64,000 nucleotides of DNA from Nannocystis exedens (GCF_002343915.1 NZ_NETK01000001.1:4040001-4104000); one strand, 5' to 3'. Counted from the first letter of the stretch, positions 25,497 through 34,417 are shown. The notes: a model not told the origin generated them from the letters alone. Made by a program: numbers and translations.

Positions 25497-25891
25497 GCAG
25501 GCGAAAGGCTAATCCGCCCCGCGGACCCTGCCAGGCCGCATCCGCGGACACTTCTCGTAATCGCGCCAGCCCCCGGACGTCCCCTCGTTTCCCAGCGGAC
25601 TCATGCGATTCTCCGTCGCCCGGCGGCATGCCGCGCCGCTCCCGCGAATCCCGCGAGCGCCTGAACACCGCCCCGTGCGCGCGCCCCGTGTCGTCTCGAT
25701 CCCCCGGGCCCTCGCGGTCGGACGCGCGGTACCTTCGCCGCCGTGCAGCCCAAGCCCGGCCTCGCCCTCCTCGCCGCCCTCGCGGCCTGCGGCGACGGCG
25801 GCGCGGTCATGACCGAAGAAACAGGTTCGCTGCGGCGAGCCGCGAGGCGAACCCTCCGCGGCTCGCAGTGCCGCGACGACCCCGGCGCGCC
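25497..25891. other. Intergenic stretch with an orphan lipoprotein N-terminus
   Basis: 395 bases. The only coding-like sequence is the plus-strand lipoprotein start at 25743-25840; the rest shows nothing recognisable. Confidence 0.5.
25743..25840 (+). pseudogene. Orphan lipoprotein signal peptide
   Basis: A start codon followed by PKPGLALLAALAACGDGG is a textbook lipoprotein signal peptide and lipobox. After about 30 residues the frame turns into Arg-rich, non-protein-like sequence that runs into the convergent PAS-STAS gene. It looks like the N-terminus of a lipoprotein gene whose body was deleted; a chance resemblance cannot be excluded. Confidence 0.4.
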
Positions 25892-27007
25892 TCAGGAGCG
25901 CGGCCGCGACGGCCGGAGGCGGGCGATGCAGTGCGTGAGGGCGTCTCGGAGCTTGCCGAACACGGCCACGCGCGTGAGGTCGACGCCGAGCGACACGATC
26001 GTCTGGGCGATGGTCGGATGAATGCCGGTGAGGACGCCCTCCGCCCCGAGCAGGCGGATCGCCTGGATCATGCGGATCAGGTGGCTCGCCGTGCCGGTGT
26101 CGACGACCTCCACCCCGGTGAGGTCGAGGATCGCGAACCTCGCCCGCGTGCTCGTGACCGCCTGCAGCAGGTTGTCCATGATCTCCGCGGTGCGGACGGT
26201 GTCGATGAGGCCGACGATCGGCAGCGCCAGCACGCCGTCCCACACCTCGATGATCGGCGTCGATAGCTCGCGGATCACCTGCTGCTGCCGCTCGATCAGG
26301 TCGAGCTTGGCCCGCAGCTCGAGCTCGTTGCGCCGGGTCTCGGTGACGTCGAGCGACACCGTGATGACCGACAGTTCAGGGTCCTGCAGCGGGATGCCCC
26401 AGGACAGCCAGTGGACGCCGTACACCTCCGACGGCACCGCCGTCTGCATCTCGCCGTTCATCGCCCTGCGGGTGGACTCGCCCGACTCCGTGCCGCCGAA
26501 CAGATCGAAGTAGTTTTGACCGACGAATTGATCCGGAGTGAGCCCGACGGTCCGGAGCGCCTTGCCCCGCTGGGACACGAAGATGCCCTGCTTGTCGAGC
26601 GAGCACACCACGAGCTCGAGGTTGTCGAGGAGCGCGGCGAGCATCATCGAATCGACGCCGCGCCGGCGGAACTCTCGCTCGCGCGCGGTGATGTCGTGAG
26701 CGTGAAGCGTCGCGCCGACGACCCGGCCGTCGGCCTCACGCGTCACCTCCCACCACGCCTCGAGGTACAGCTCGCCGTCGGGCCGGGCGACCCGCAGCAC
26801 CTCCGGCTCCTCGCTGTCCGCGACGAGGAGCCTCTCCCATGCCTCGGGCTCGTCGACCACCGGGACCAGCTCCCCGAGGGGGCGACCGGCTGCTTCGCCG
26901 GCGCTGACCCCGAGCACGCGTTCGGCTCGCCGGTTCCAGCCGATGACCCGAAGAACGTCGTCCACTTCGACCACGACGCGAGGAGCGTTGTTGCTGCGAT
27001 CGTCCAC
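25892..27007 (-). CDS. PAS-PAS-STAS signalling protein (RsbR-like)
   Basis: About 371 residues. An N-terminal PAS domain (~10-120) and a second PAS (~135-245) precede a short coiled linker (LDLIERQQQVIRELSTP). The C-terminal STAS domain (~265-365) has the conserved VVGLIDTVRTAEIM, ILDLTGVEVVDT and LLGAEGVLTGIHP blocks of RsbR/stressosome paralogues. These sense a signal and control an anti-sigma or cyclase partner. The Thr of the ILDLTGV block is the usual phosphorylation site and is present. I chose the GTG at 27007; the frame continues to a GTG at 27085, but that extension is lower in GC and lies before the fold. No rsbS or rsbT gene is adjacent. Confidence 0.85.
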   Translation of the reverse strand: MDDRSNNAPRVVVEVDDVLRVIGWNRRAERVLGVSAGEAAGRPLGELVPVVDEPEAWERLLVADSEEPEVLRVARPDGELYLEAWWEVTREADGRVVGATLHAHDITAREREFRRRGVDSMMLAALLDNLELVVCSLDKQGIFVSQRGKALRTVGLTPDQFVGQNYFDLFGGTESGESTRRAMNGEMQTAVPSEVYGVHWLSWGIPLQDPELSVITVSLDVTETRRNELELRAKLDLIERQQQVIRELSTPIIEVWDGVLALPIVGLIDTVRTAEIMDNLLQAVTSTRARFAILDLTGVEVVDTGTASHLIRMIQAIRLLGAEGVLTGIHPTIAQTIVSLGVDLTRVAVFGKLRDALTHCIARLRPSRPRS

Positions 27008-27412
27008 GCAACGAGGATACCCAGACCCTGAGGTGAAGTACTCGTCCGCGGTTGCGGAAATTTCCGGGTGAACGAACGTGTGCACACGTCACGCACGCCC
27101 GGCCGCGAGGGACATGTAGGCCGAACTCCATTTCGCCGTGCATCTGGCCCTTGAGCCAGATCGGCGCGACGGCAGCGGCGCCTGAACCCGACGTCGATCT
27201 TCGGAGGTCGAGACGGCGGCACAGGTTCACCGCGCCGAATGGCGGCACTCCCGACTCCTATCCATGATCGATGCACCCACCCGGGCGCGCACGCCCGGGC
27301 CTTCCTCGTCGATCCTTCCAGCGGATCGATCGAGGCCGGCGCCGCGGATCGCTCCGCAGGAGGACCCGCGGCGAGCAACGAGCCGCGCGGCGACCCGCGC
27401 GGCTCACCGCGT
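27008..27412. other. Intergenic stretch, no feature seen
   Basis: 405 bases. The first ~100 have lower GC and probably include the promoter of the PAS-STAS gene. No gene or full repeat unit was recognised. Confidence 0.5.
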
Positions 27413-27931
27413 TCACAGCCGCACGAGGCCGGTGCGCAGCATGTACACGAAGCGGCGCCGCTGCTCCTCGGCCAGGAGCGCGTGGATCTTGCCCACGGCC
27501 ACCTGCACGGCCTTCTGCACGCGTTCGGCCGAGCGCGTGCGTTCAGCGGCGATCTGCGCCGCGGCCGCGTCGTCGAACGTATCGGCGGCCAGCAGGTCGG
27601 CGTAGCTGCCGCTGGTGCGGCGGAGGTCGAGCTCGGCCTGGGCGCGCTCGACCTTGAGGCCGTCGAGGATCACCGCCAGCTCGCCGACCTGTCGCTCGTC
27701 GAGCCCGAGCTTGTAGGCGAGGAAGCGCAGCGGCCGGCGCACGCCGAACGGACCGCCGCCCCAGAAGAAGCCCTCCGGGCCGCCGCCCTGCTCGCCACCA
27801 CCACCGCTCTCGTCATGGTCGCCGCAGCGACCTCTACCAAAACCACCACAATGGACGTGCTCGTGCCCGTAATGCCGAGACGAGGCCACCCGGCGCGCGA
27901 ACCCGCGCCACGCAGAGAACCAGGGATGCAT
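27413..27931 (-). CDS. Spy/CpxP-like metal-sensor-type protein
   Basis: 172 residues. The N-terminal ~65 are His/Gly/Cys-rich (HYGHEHVHCGGFGRGRCGDH), likely metal-binding. The rest is all-helical: LRFLAYKLGLDERQVGELAVILDGLKVERA, shortened here as the LDERQ...L...LK helix, then AAERTRSAERVQKAV and LAEEQRRRFVYMLRTG. That helix pattern, with the LTxEQ-like turn and the LxxEQRxxF ending, is shared by the Spy/CpxP/ZraP family and by the predicted zinc-resistance proteins of myxobacteria. No convincing signal peptide is seen, unlike typical members. It starts at the ATG at 27931. Confidence 0.7.
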   Translation of the reverse strand: MHPWFSAWRGFARRVASSRHYGHEHVHCGGFGRGRCGDHDESGGGGEQGGGPEGFFWGGGPFGVRRPLRFLAYKLGLDERQVGELAVILDGLKVERAQAELDLRRTSGSYADLLAADTFDDAAAAQIAAERTRSAERVQKAVQVAVGKIHALLAEEQRRRFVYMLRTGLVRL

Positions 27932-28132
27932 GATTTTCGCTTTCTGCCGGGGCTCTCGCTCCCGGCGCTGTCCGGACCGCGCGGGCGACCTGCCTCGCGC
28001 GTCCTCCGAGTATTCGGTCCGGGCCTGCGGCTGTCAACCGGCGCCGCCGCGGAGCGCCGCGAGCGGAGCGCCGGGCCTCCGCACGCGCGGGCGCCGGGCG
28101 AGCGCGCGGCCTGCGAATCGCTCACGCCGATC

Positions 28133-29134
28133 TCAGCCGGGCGCGCCGGGCTTGTACCACTCGAAGTCGTTCGGCCACACGAAATTGTTGAAGGCCACGC
28201 TGATGCTGAGGTCGAGCGCGCGGACGTGGTGCCACCAGCCGACCGGCAGGAACAGCGCCTCGCCCGGCAGCAGCACCTCGTCGAAGCCGAACGCGCCCGC
28301 GAGCTCGGGGCTCGGCCGCTCCGGGTCGAGCGTGCTGTAGACCCCGCGGGCCGCCGCCAGCAATTGCGGCTGGTCCGGCGGGTACAGGCGGAAGCGTTTG
28401 CGCCCGACCACCTGGAAGAACAGGATGTTCGACGTGTCGTGGTGCAGCGACGTCACCGTCCCTGCGGGGCCGAACCACAGCGCCCCGCAGCCGGCGCTGC
28501 GCGCCGCGTCGAAGTAGCCCGCCGGCAGCGCGACGTCGTCGAGCAACCCTGCGAGCCCCGGCCGGGCCAGGTTGCGGTTGTTGGCGATCAGGTACAGGTC
28601 GTTCGTCTCGCCGGCCATGAGCACGCGATCGACGTAGTCCGCCAGCGTCGTCCGTCGCACGTGCTGCTTGAAGCGGACGTCGGGGTCGTCGTCCGCCGCG
28701 CGCCCGATCGACATCTCGATCTCCGCCGACCCGAAGCGCGCGCGCAAGTCCGCCGGGCTCCAGCGCGAGAACGCCGGCCAGCGCGGCACCACGTCGGTGA
28801 AGATCACCGGCGTCCCGGTCGCCCAGTAGCGGGCCAAGAACTCCCCCGGCGACGGCAACGCGCGGCGCTCGATCGCCGGCGACGTCGCCCGCAGCGCCCG
28901 CCGCAGCCGGTTCACCAGCGCCTCGCGCCGCAGCCCCGCCGTGGCCGCCCGCGCCCCCGCCAGCTCGGGTGACCGCCGCGCCCGCGCCAGCGCCCCGGCG
29001 ATCGCCGCCTCCGGCACGCCGCGCTCCGCCAGCGCCGCCCGGATCGCCGCCTCCTCGGCCCCGCGCAGCAGGTTCTCCGCCAGCCACGCCCGGTACGCCG
29101 GCGTCAGCGACGGCCGCCCGCGCCGGGCCGCCAT
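28133..29134 (-). CDS. JmjC/cupin-8 2-oxoglutarate-dependent hydroxylase
   Basis: 333 residues. An Ala/Arg-rich helical N-terminus (~1-85) is followed by a cupin-8 (FIH-like JmjC) domain. Visible features are the start PGEFLARYWATGTPVIFTD, the iron-binding LHHDTSN (HxD) and the distal His in VGWWHHVRAL, plus the LYPPDQ strand. Relatives hydroxylate Asn, His or Arg side chains of proteins such as ribosomal proteins. The ATG at 29134 has GAGAG eight bases upstream; that Shine-Dalgarno sequence is inside the palindromic array at 29138-29197. An in-frame ATG at 29155 also lies in the array. The target protein is unknown. Confidence 0.85.
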   Translation of the reverse strand: MAARRGRPSLTPAYRAWLAENLLRGAEEAAIRAALAERGVPEAAIAGALARARRSPELAGARAATAGLRREALVNRLRRALRATSPAIERRALPSPGEFLARYWATGTPVIFTDVVPRWPAFSRWSPADLRARFGSAEIEMSIGRAADDDPDVRFKQHVRRTTLADYVDRVLMAGETNDLYLIANNRNLARPGLAGLLDDVALPAGYFDAARSAGCGALWFGPAGTVTSLHHDTSNILFFQVVGRKRFRLYPPDQPQLLAAARGVYSTLDPERPSPELAGAFGFDEVLLPGEALFLPVGWWHHVRALDLSISVAFNNFVWPNDFEWYKPGAPG

Positions 29135-29137
29135 TTT

Positions 29138-29197
29138 GACTGCTCTCAAAGTCATGTCCTCGAGACCATGCCCTTCACGACATGCCCCTGGCAGCAT
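29138..29197. repeat. Four-period palindrome array
   Basis: Tetramers GACT, TCAT, CCAT, ACAT and GCAT begin at 29138, 29152, 29166, 29180 and 29194, a strict 14-base period. The array lies between two minus-strand genes: 15 bases after the stop at 29213 and covering the Shine-Dalgarno of the JmjC gene. The inner 10-mers differ between units (e.g. GCTCTCAAAG has diverged from GTCCTCGAGA). Confidence 0.75.
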
Positions 29198-29212
29198 GTC
29201 CATCCGTACACG

Positions 29213-29710
29213 TCACGGATCCGGCCGCGGCGCCGGCATCGGCGGGATCGCCGTCGTCCCGTCCTCGGTGGTCGTCCCCGTCGTCTCGCCCCCGGTCGTC
29301 TGCGGCGGCGGCATCGGCGGCACCACCGTCGTCCCGGCGGTCTCCTCGGTGGTCGTCCCGCTCGTCTCGTCCCCGGTCGACGTCGGCGGCGGCATCGGCG
29401 GCACCGCCGTCGTGCCCGTGCTGGTGGTCGTCGTGCCCGTCGTGCCCTCGGTCGGCGTCGGGGGCACCATCGGCGGGATCAGCGTCGTGCTCGCCGACTC
29501 GTCGGCGGTGGTGGGCATCGGCGGGACCGTCGGGTCGTCGGTCGCCGTCGGCCCGGGCATCGGCGACTGCGTCGTCGCGCTGGCCGACTCGCTGGTCTTG
29601 TTCTCCTCGCCGCAGCCGGCGGCGCCGAGCGTCACCGCGATCAGCGTCGTGCGCACCAGCGCCGGCCCCGGGGGCAGCGGCGTCAACCTGGGAAGTTTAG
29701 GCTCGGTCAT
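29213..29710 (-). CDS. Thr/Pro-rich lipoprotein
   Basis: 165 residues. The signal peptide ends in the lipobox LGAAGC (Cys ~33). The whole mature part is low-complexity Thr/Pro/Met/Gly with recurring TTVVPPMPPP- and TTGTTTE-like blocks. It resembles the linkers of other lipoproteins in this window but without any globular domain. It may be a surface spacer or a glycosylation substrate, or a lipoprotein that lost its domain. The ATG at 29710 gives the best signal peptide; an upstream in-frame ATG at 29746 adds charged residues. Its stop is 15 bases from a four-period palindrome array. Confidence 0.75.
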   Translation of the reverse strand: MTEPKLPRLTPLPPGPALVRTTLIAVTLGAAGCGEENKTSESASATTQSPMPGPTATDDPTVPPMPTTADESASTTLIPPMVPPTPTEGTTGTTTTSTGTTAVPPMPPPTSTGDETSGTTTEETAGTTVVPPMPPPQTTGGETTGTTTEDGTTAIPPMPAPRPDP

Positions 29711-29742
29711 TTCCGTCAGCACACGCCGTTCGCCGCGGGCTG

Positions 29743-30591
29743 TCAAGCCTCGCCGCGGCGGGCCGCGAGCGCCGCCGCGAGCACCATCAATCCGCCGCCG
29801 ATCCCGAGCCGCAGCAGATCGGCCTGTTCGCCGAAGATCGTCAGCGCCACCAGCACGCCGAGCGGCACCTTGAGGTTATTGGCCACCGCGAGCGCGCCCG
29901 CGCCGACCTGCACCGCCCCGCGGTTCCACAGATAAAACCCCACCCCCGTGGCCAGCACCCCGAGGTACGCGAACACCAGCCATTGCGTGCTCGACAACCG
30001 CGCCAGCGTCGCCCACCCGCCGCTCATCGTCGTGGCGGCCACCGTCACCGCCACGCCGCCGAGGTACAGCAGCGCGATCACCTCGCGGTCGCGCAGCTCG
30101 GTCCGCTCGCGTCGCAATCGCCGGTACGCCGCCTGCCCCCACGCGAAGCACACGCTCGACAGCTGCACGAGCAGAAACCCGAGCCACGCCACCCCCGCGC
30201 CCTCGCGGTGCTGGATCACCGCCGCCCCCGCGGCCGCCATCGCCGCCAGCGCGACGTTGACGACGTCGAACCGTCGCGCCTGGGCGTCGCAGATCAGCGC
30301 CACGTACAGCGGCGTCAGCACCGTGTACAGCACCACCTCGTGGGCGGCCGCGAACTGGAACGCGGTGATGTAGCCGACGTACATCAGCCCGTACTGCACC
30401 GCCCCGATCACCAGCAATCGCGTGATCACGCCCGCCCCGAGCCCGCGCGTGCGCAGCAGCGGCAGGAACAGCGGCAGCGCCAGCACGAGCCGCATCGCCG
30501 CGACGAAGTTGGGATCGAGGCCGCCCAGGTGGCGCTTGATCAGCCCGAAGGAGAACGCCCAGAGCAGGGTCGCCGCGAGCAGGGAGCGCAT
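29743..30591 (-). CDS. EamA/DMT-family transporter
   Basis: 282 residues with ten predicted transmembrane helices in two EamA halves (the first ~1-130, the second ~140-280), the normal size for the drug/metabolite transporter superfamily. LWAFSFGLIKRHLG at the start and AVANNLKVPLGVLVALTIFGE in the second half (motif pattern) are typical. Likely substrates are amino acids or small metabolites, exported across the inner membrane; specificity cannot be read. The ATG at 30591 has family-standard length. It is divergent from alkB with 98 bases between. Confidence 0.88.
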   Translation of the reverse strand: MRSLLAATLLWAFSFGLIKRHLGGLDPNFVAAMRLVLALPLFLPLLRTRGLGAGVITRLLVIGAVQYGLMYVGYITAFQFAAAHEVVLYTVLTPLYVALICDAQARRFDVVNVALAAMAAAGAAVIQHREGAGVAWLGFLLVQLSSVCFAWGQAAYRRLRRERTELRDREVIALLYLGGVAVTVAATTMSGGWATLARLSSTQWLVFAYLGVLATGVGFYLWNRGAVQVGAGALAVANNLKVPLGVLVALTIFGEQADLLRLGIGGGLMVLAAALAARRGEA

Positions 30592-30689
30592 GGCCTGGCC
30601 GCCATCCCGCAACTTCCGCCCGCTTGCAAGCCCGGCCCACGCGCGCAATTGCACGCGGCGGCGGGCGCGAGCGCGTGGCAGCATGACGC

Positions 30690-31253
30690 ATGTCCGTCGC
30701 GGTCCCCGGCCTCCGCCTCGTCCCCGAGTGGATCTCCGGCGAACACGAGCGCGACATCATCGCCGCCGCCGACGCCCTCCCGTGGGACCACGGCCTGCGC
30801 CGCCGCGTCCAGCACCACGGCTACCGCTACGCCTACCGCGGCCGCAAGGTCGACGCCGCCGAGCCGCTCGGGCCGCTGCCGCCGTGGGCCGCCGAGCTGG
30901 CGGCGCGGCTGTGCAGGGAAGCGCTCTTCACCTGTCCTCCGGACCAGGTCATCGTCAACGAGTATGTGCCCGGCCAGGGGATCTCCGCCCACATCGACTG
31001 CGTCCCCTGCTTCGGCCCCGTGGTCGCCTCGCTCAGCCTCGGCAGCGGCGCGCCGATGGAGCTGTCGGACCCGGCCACGGGCTCGCGGGCCGCGGTCTGG
31101 CTGCCGCCGCGCAGCCTCCTGGTCCTCGCCGACGACGCGCGCTACCGCTGGCGCCACGCCATCCCGGCGCGCAAGCGCGACCCCGATCGCGGGCCACGCG
31201 GTCGCCGGCTGTCGCTGACCTTCCGCACCGTCCTCCGCGATCGCCGCGGCTGA
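30690..31253 (+). CDS. alkB: AlkB-type 2-oxoglutarate/Fe(II) dioxygenase
   Basis: 187 residues of the AlkB family. VIVNEYVPGQGISAHID contains the NxY and HxD iron ligands, RWRHAI the distal His, and RLSLTFR the 2-oxoglutarate-binding RxxxxxR. The protein is near the minimal size of family members such as ALKBH-like small enzymes, with a short N-terminal nucleotide-recognition lid. It should oxidatively demethylate alkylated bases in DNA or RNA. A possible palindrome unit (30930-30947) sits where FTCPPDQ is encoded, within conserved sequence, so there it may be coincidence. It starts at the ATG at 30690. Confidence 0.9.
   Translation: MSVAVPGLRLVPEWISGEHERDIIAAADALPWDHGLRRRVQHHGYRYAYRGRKVDAAEPLGPLPPWAAELAARLCREALFTCPPDQVIVNEYVPGQGISAHIDCVPCFGPVVASLSLGSGAPMELSDPATGSRAAVWLPPRSLLVLADDARYRWRHAIPARKRDPDRGPRGRRLSLTFRTVLRDRRG
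30930..30947. repeat. Possible coding copy of the 18-bp palindrome
   Basis: ACCTGTCCTCCGGACCAG, in a conserved part of alkB; possibly chance. Confidence 0.35.
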
Positions 31254-31301
31254 TCGCGGTCCCGAGACCACCTCGCGGGTCCCGCGTTACACTGAACCAT
31301 C

Positions 31302-33443
31302 GTGCCTGCCGCGTCCCGGTCGTTCGCCGTCGCAGCCGCCCTCGTCCTCGGCCCCGTCGTCGCCGCCGGTCCGGCCCGCGCCGACAGCCTGCACATCGAC
31401 GTCCAGTCCAACCCGGAGCGCAACTTCACCCCGGTGCAGGAGCTCTCCTACGAGGCGATCGTCGCCGGCGTCGACGGCTACAAGGTCGACCTGCGCCTGC
31501 GCGTCGCCCTGCACAACGCCAGCAAGCGCCGCCAGGACGCCGTCCTCAGCCTCGCCCTGCCCCGCGACGCCGAGCTCGTCGGCCTCGCCGTCGCGCGCGA
31601 CGGCACGTGGAGCCCCGGCCGGGCCGCCGCCGTCGCCGTCGAGCCGGCCCACCGCGCCTCCGGCACCGTGTTCGCCCGCGCCCTCGCGCCCGCGGTCGCC
31701 GGCGACCTGCCCGCGGCCGAGGTCGTCGTCTTCAACCTCGACCCGGAGACGACCATCCAGATCGAGCTGCAGCTCAAGGTTCCGCCGCGCCTGCGCGCCG
31801 ACCGCTGGGAGCTCGAGCTGCCGGGCCGCGGCGACGACCGCTGGGGCCTCGCCCCCGAGCGCCGCGTCGTCGTCCAGGGCGCCCGCCCCGGCGACGCCCC
31901 CCGCTTCTGGCTCGACGACCGCGCCAGCGACGGCGCCGCCTTCTTGCTGTCGCGCCCCGAGGACAGGTCCGTCGTTTCATGGCCTTATAAACATGTCTCA
32001 AAGGACAGGAGTATCCTCGACGGTCACCTCGAGCTCCTGCCCGACCCGACCCCGCCCGGCGTGACGGCCAGGAGCGGCCGCTTCCGCGCCTACCTGCGCC
32101 TCGGCGCCGCCCCGCCGCCGCGGCCCGACCACGTCGTCGTCGTCCTCGACCGCTCGCGCAGCACCGCGCCCGACCTGCACCGCGACGCCTTCGCCGCGCT
32201 CACCGGCCTGTTCGACGAGCTGCCCGCGCAGCTCACCTTCGACGCGATCAGCTTCGCCCGCACCGCGCGGCCGCTGCTGGAAGGCGACGAGTTCCCGAGC
32301 GTGCGCGACCGCGGCGCCCGCGACCGCGTCGCCGCCGCCCTCGACGCCGGCGCGCGCGAGCAGGGCACCGACCTCGCCGCCGCCCTCGCCCTCGCCGGCC
32401 GCCGGATCGCCGCCCGCGGCGCCCGCCGCCCGCTCGTCGTCGTCATCACCGACGGCATGCTCCCCGCCGGCATCGGCGCGCAGCAGATCGGCCATGTCTT
32501 TTCGGACAGCTTGACGAAGTCGACCCGCCCCGAGCTGCTGTTCATCGTCGACGAGCCGATGATGCTGCGCGGCGGGATCACCCCGCAGCACCCGATCGCC
32601 GGCGTCGCCACCGCGCTCGGCGCCCGCATCAGCCTCGAATCGCTGGCCCAGCACGCCCGCCGCACCGGCGGCGAGCCGCCCGAGGGCCTCACCGAGGCGC
32701 TGCTGGCCGCCCCCGCCGTCCTCTCCGACCTCGAGCTGCAGCTCCCGCGCCGCGCCACCCTCGACGAGCCGGCCCCCGGCGGCCTCGTCGCCGGCAACGT
32801 CCTCGTCGTCCGCGGCAGCTACACCGGCGCCCCGCCGACCATCGGCGTGCGCGGCAAGCTGGCCGGCGTGCGCACCAGCCGGACCCTGCGCGCCGTCGCC
32901 TCGCGTCCGCCGCCCGCCGCGCTGGTCGCCTCGTTCGGCCTGTCCGACCTCGACCGCGCCGCCGCCGACGGCTTCACCCGCCCGCCGTGGTTCAACCTCA
33001 ATCAGCAGCGCGTGGCCCGGCTCGGCATCACCTGGGCCGGCCGCGGCAACGGCGACGAGCGCGGCTTCCTCGACGAGAAGATCTTCCGCAACTACCTCGG
33101 GATCCGCGTCTTCCCCCGCGCCCGCGCCTGCTTCAACAAGGCCCTCGCGCGCGACCAGCAGCTCGGCGGCAAGGTCGTGTTCGAGATCGAGGTCGGCAAG
33201 GGCGAGGTCATGCTGGCGAAGGTCGACACCGCCGGCCTCAACCACCGCGAGCCCGGCTTCGAGGCCTGCCTGCTCGAGGCCGCCTGGGCCCTGGAGATCC
33301 CCGCCGGCCGCCTCGACGACCAGATCTACCGCCTCCGCTACCCCGTCGTCTTCAACCCGCCCGCCGGCGGCCGCCCGGCCATGGAAGACGACCCCCTCGG
33401 CCCCGGCACCGTCGAGCTCCTCCTCGGCCTGCCGAACCGCTGA
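31302..33443 (+). CDS. Secreted VIT-vWA protein with AgmX/PglI-like C-terminus
   Basis: 713 residues from GTG 31302, with a signal peptide ending near GPARA (~27). A VIT (inter-alpha-trypsin-inhibitor-like) domain covers ~28-160. A vWA domain (~275-440) has a MIDAS-like DRSRS and VVVITDGM. The C-terminal ~600-690 (FPRARACFNKALARD, then GGKVVFEIEVGKGEVMLAKV and FEACLLEAAWALEIP) matches the AgmX/PglI-type C-terminal domain linked to gliding machinery and TonB-like folds. Between VIT and vWA, residues ~221-236 are encoded by a 42-bp three-unit palindrome array that duplicates DRS on both sides, looking like an in-frame insertion. A second unit is at 32492-32509. It is probably periplasmic or surface-located and a metal-dependent adhesion partner. 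Confidence 0.85.
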   Translation: MPAASRSFAVAAALVLGPVVAAGPARADSLHIDVQSNPERNFTPVQELSYEAIVAGVDGYKVDLRLRVALHNASKRRQDAVLSLALPRDAELVGLAVARDGTWSPGRAAAVAVEPAHRASGTVFARALAPAVAGDLPAAEVVVFNLDPETTIQIELQLKVPPRLRADRWELELPGRGDDRWGLAPERRVVVQGARPGDAPRFWLDDRASDGAAFLLSRPEDRSVVSWPYKHVSKDRSILDGHLELLPDPTPPGVTARSGRFRAYLRLGAAPPPRPDHVVVVLDRSRSTAPDLHRDAFAALTGLFDELPAQLTFDAISFARTARPLLEGDEFPSVRDRGARDRVAAALDAGAREQGTDLAAALALAGRRIAARGARRPLVVVITDGMLPAGIGAQQIGHVFSDSLTKSTRPELLFIVDEPMMLRGGITPQHPIAGVATALGARISLESLAQHARRTGGEPPEGLTEALLAAPAVLSDLELQLPRRATLDEPAPGGLVAGNVLVVRGSYTGAPPTIGVRGKLAGVRTSRTLRAVASRPPPAALVASFGLSDLDRAAADGFTRPPWFNLNQQRVARLGITWAGRGNGDERGFLDEKIFRNYLGIRVFPRARACFNKALARDQQLGGKVVFEIEVGKGEVMLAKVDTAGLNHREPGFEACLLEAAWALEIPAGRLDDQIYRLRYPVVFNPPAGGRPAMEDDPLGPGTVELLLGLPNR
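31963..32008. repeat. Three-period palindrome array inside a gene
   Basis: Tetramers ACAG, TCAT, ACAT and ACAG begin at 31963, 31977, 31991 and 32005. The 42-bp array encodes 14 extra residues between two DRS tripeptides and keeps the frame. Local GC drops sharply here. Confidence 0.8.
32492..32509. repeat. Coding copy of the 18-bp palindrome
   Basis: CCATGTCTTTTCGGACAG, encoding HVFSDS in the vWA domain region. Confidence 0.5.
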
Positions 33444-33454
33444 AGGCTCGAAGA

Positions 33455-33472
33455 ACATGCCCCACTGGACAT
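33455..33472. repeat. 18-bp palindrome between a stop and a start codon
   Basis: ACATGCCCCACTGGACAT, 11 bases after the VIT-vWA stop. Its internal ATG (33457) is the only good start for the following lipoprotein frame. Confidence 0.7.
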
Positions 33473-34034
33473 CTTCGTCGATACTCGCGGTCCACCGGAT
33501 CCGTCCACCTCGGTTCGCAGTCCGCTCGGCATGCGCTGCGCTGCTCGCCGGCATCTGCAGCGGGTGCGCCGACGACAGTGAACCCTCCGCGCCACCGACG
33601 GCTTCGCGTCGCGTTTCCCGGCCTGTGCAAAATACATCGACAGCGTGAGCTCGTCGGATCTGGAAGCGTGCGCCCAGGAGCTCGCCCCCGCGTGCGAGGC
33701 CCTTCGCACCCGCGAAGAGTGCGACGGGTTCATGCGGCTCGACGGCACCTTCGATCCGGCGGGAGTCATCATCCTGTGCTCGTGGGCCGACCATTCCTTC
33801 GTCGCCTCGAGCGAGGGCCCGACGTGTAGCGGCGCCGTGTCCTCCCGTTGCCTCCCGGGCCGCTGGCCCGGCTCAGGGGGGCCCAGTTGCGTCGATCTTC
33901 AGTGGGACAACTTCCGCGACCTCGGCAGCGGGCAGGTCGCGGTCGCCGACGTCGCCTGCGGCGTGCTGCCCATGGGGCATACGTCCTGCTTCTCGGCCGA
34001 GCGCCACGCGGCCTGCGGCTGCCCGCACCCATAA
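33457..34034 (+). pseudogene. Lipoprotein gene broken by a frameshift
   Basis: The first frame (33457-33648) encodes a lipoprotein signal peptide with lipobox (GICSGC) and then a short Ser/Pro stretch before it stops. From about 33595 the next frame reads FPACAKYIDSVSSSDLEACAQEL and continues with a Cys-containing domain (CEALRTREECDGF, CGVLPMGHTSC) to the stop at 34034. Joined, they form a ~190-residue Cys-rich lipoprotein of a style common here. One indel near 33590-33610 separates them. It may be a real mutation or a sequence error. The start codon lies inside a palindromic repeat. Confidence 0.65.
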
Positions 34035-34417
34035 TGTTCGACGGCGCGACGGAGAGCAGGCGACGCCTGCAGGCTCCACGCCTGTCGCCTCTCTGGCCGG
34101 CCCATCCCTCGCCGTGAGCCCGGCCAGGCGACGAGCCGCTGCACGCACTGGAGCGCGCGTCGCTCCTCCGGTGCGTGGCCTCTCCGCCGTGAGCCGGCTC
34201 GGCAGCCCGGAATTCCTCGCCGCCGGCCCCATGGGGCGCCCCGGGGCCGCCCTGCGACCTCGCCCCCGGCACCTCCGCCCGGCCCACGGAACTCCACGAC
34301 AAAATCGAGGCACGTCGGTTGCTGAGGCCTGCGACCGTCCACTCCCGCCTCGACGATGACGGTCATCGTCGGCGCGCGAAGCAGACGAGATCCGTCGTGA
34401 GGATGAAAGAGGAAATC
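34035..34417. other. Intergenic stretch, no feature seen
   Basis: 383 bases between two plus-strand lipoprotein genes. No repeat unit was found; sequence near 34370-34415 has lower GC and includes the Shine-Dalgarno of the next gene. Confidence 0.5.
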
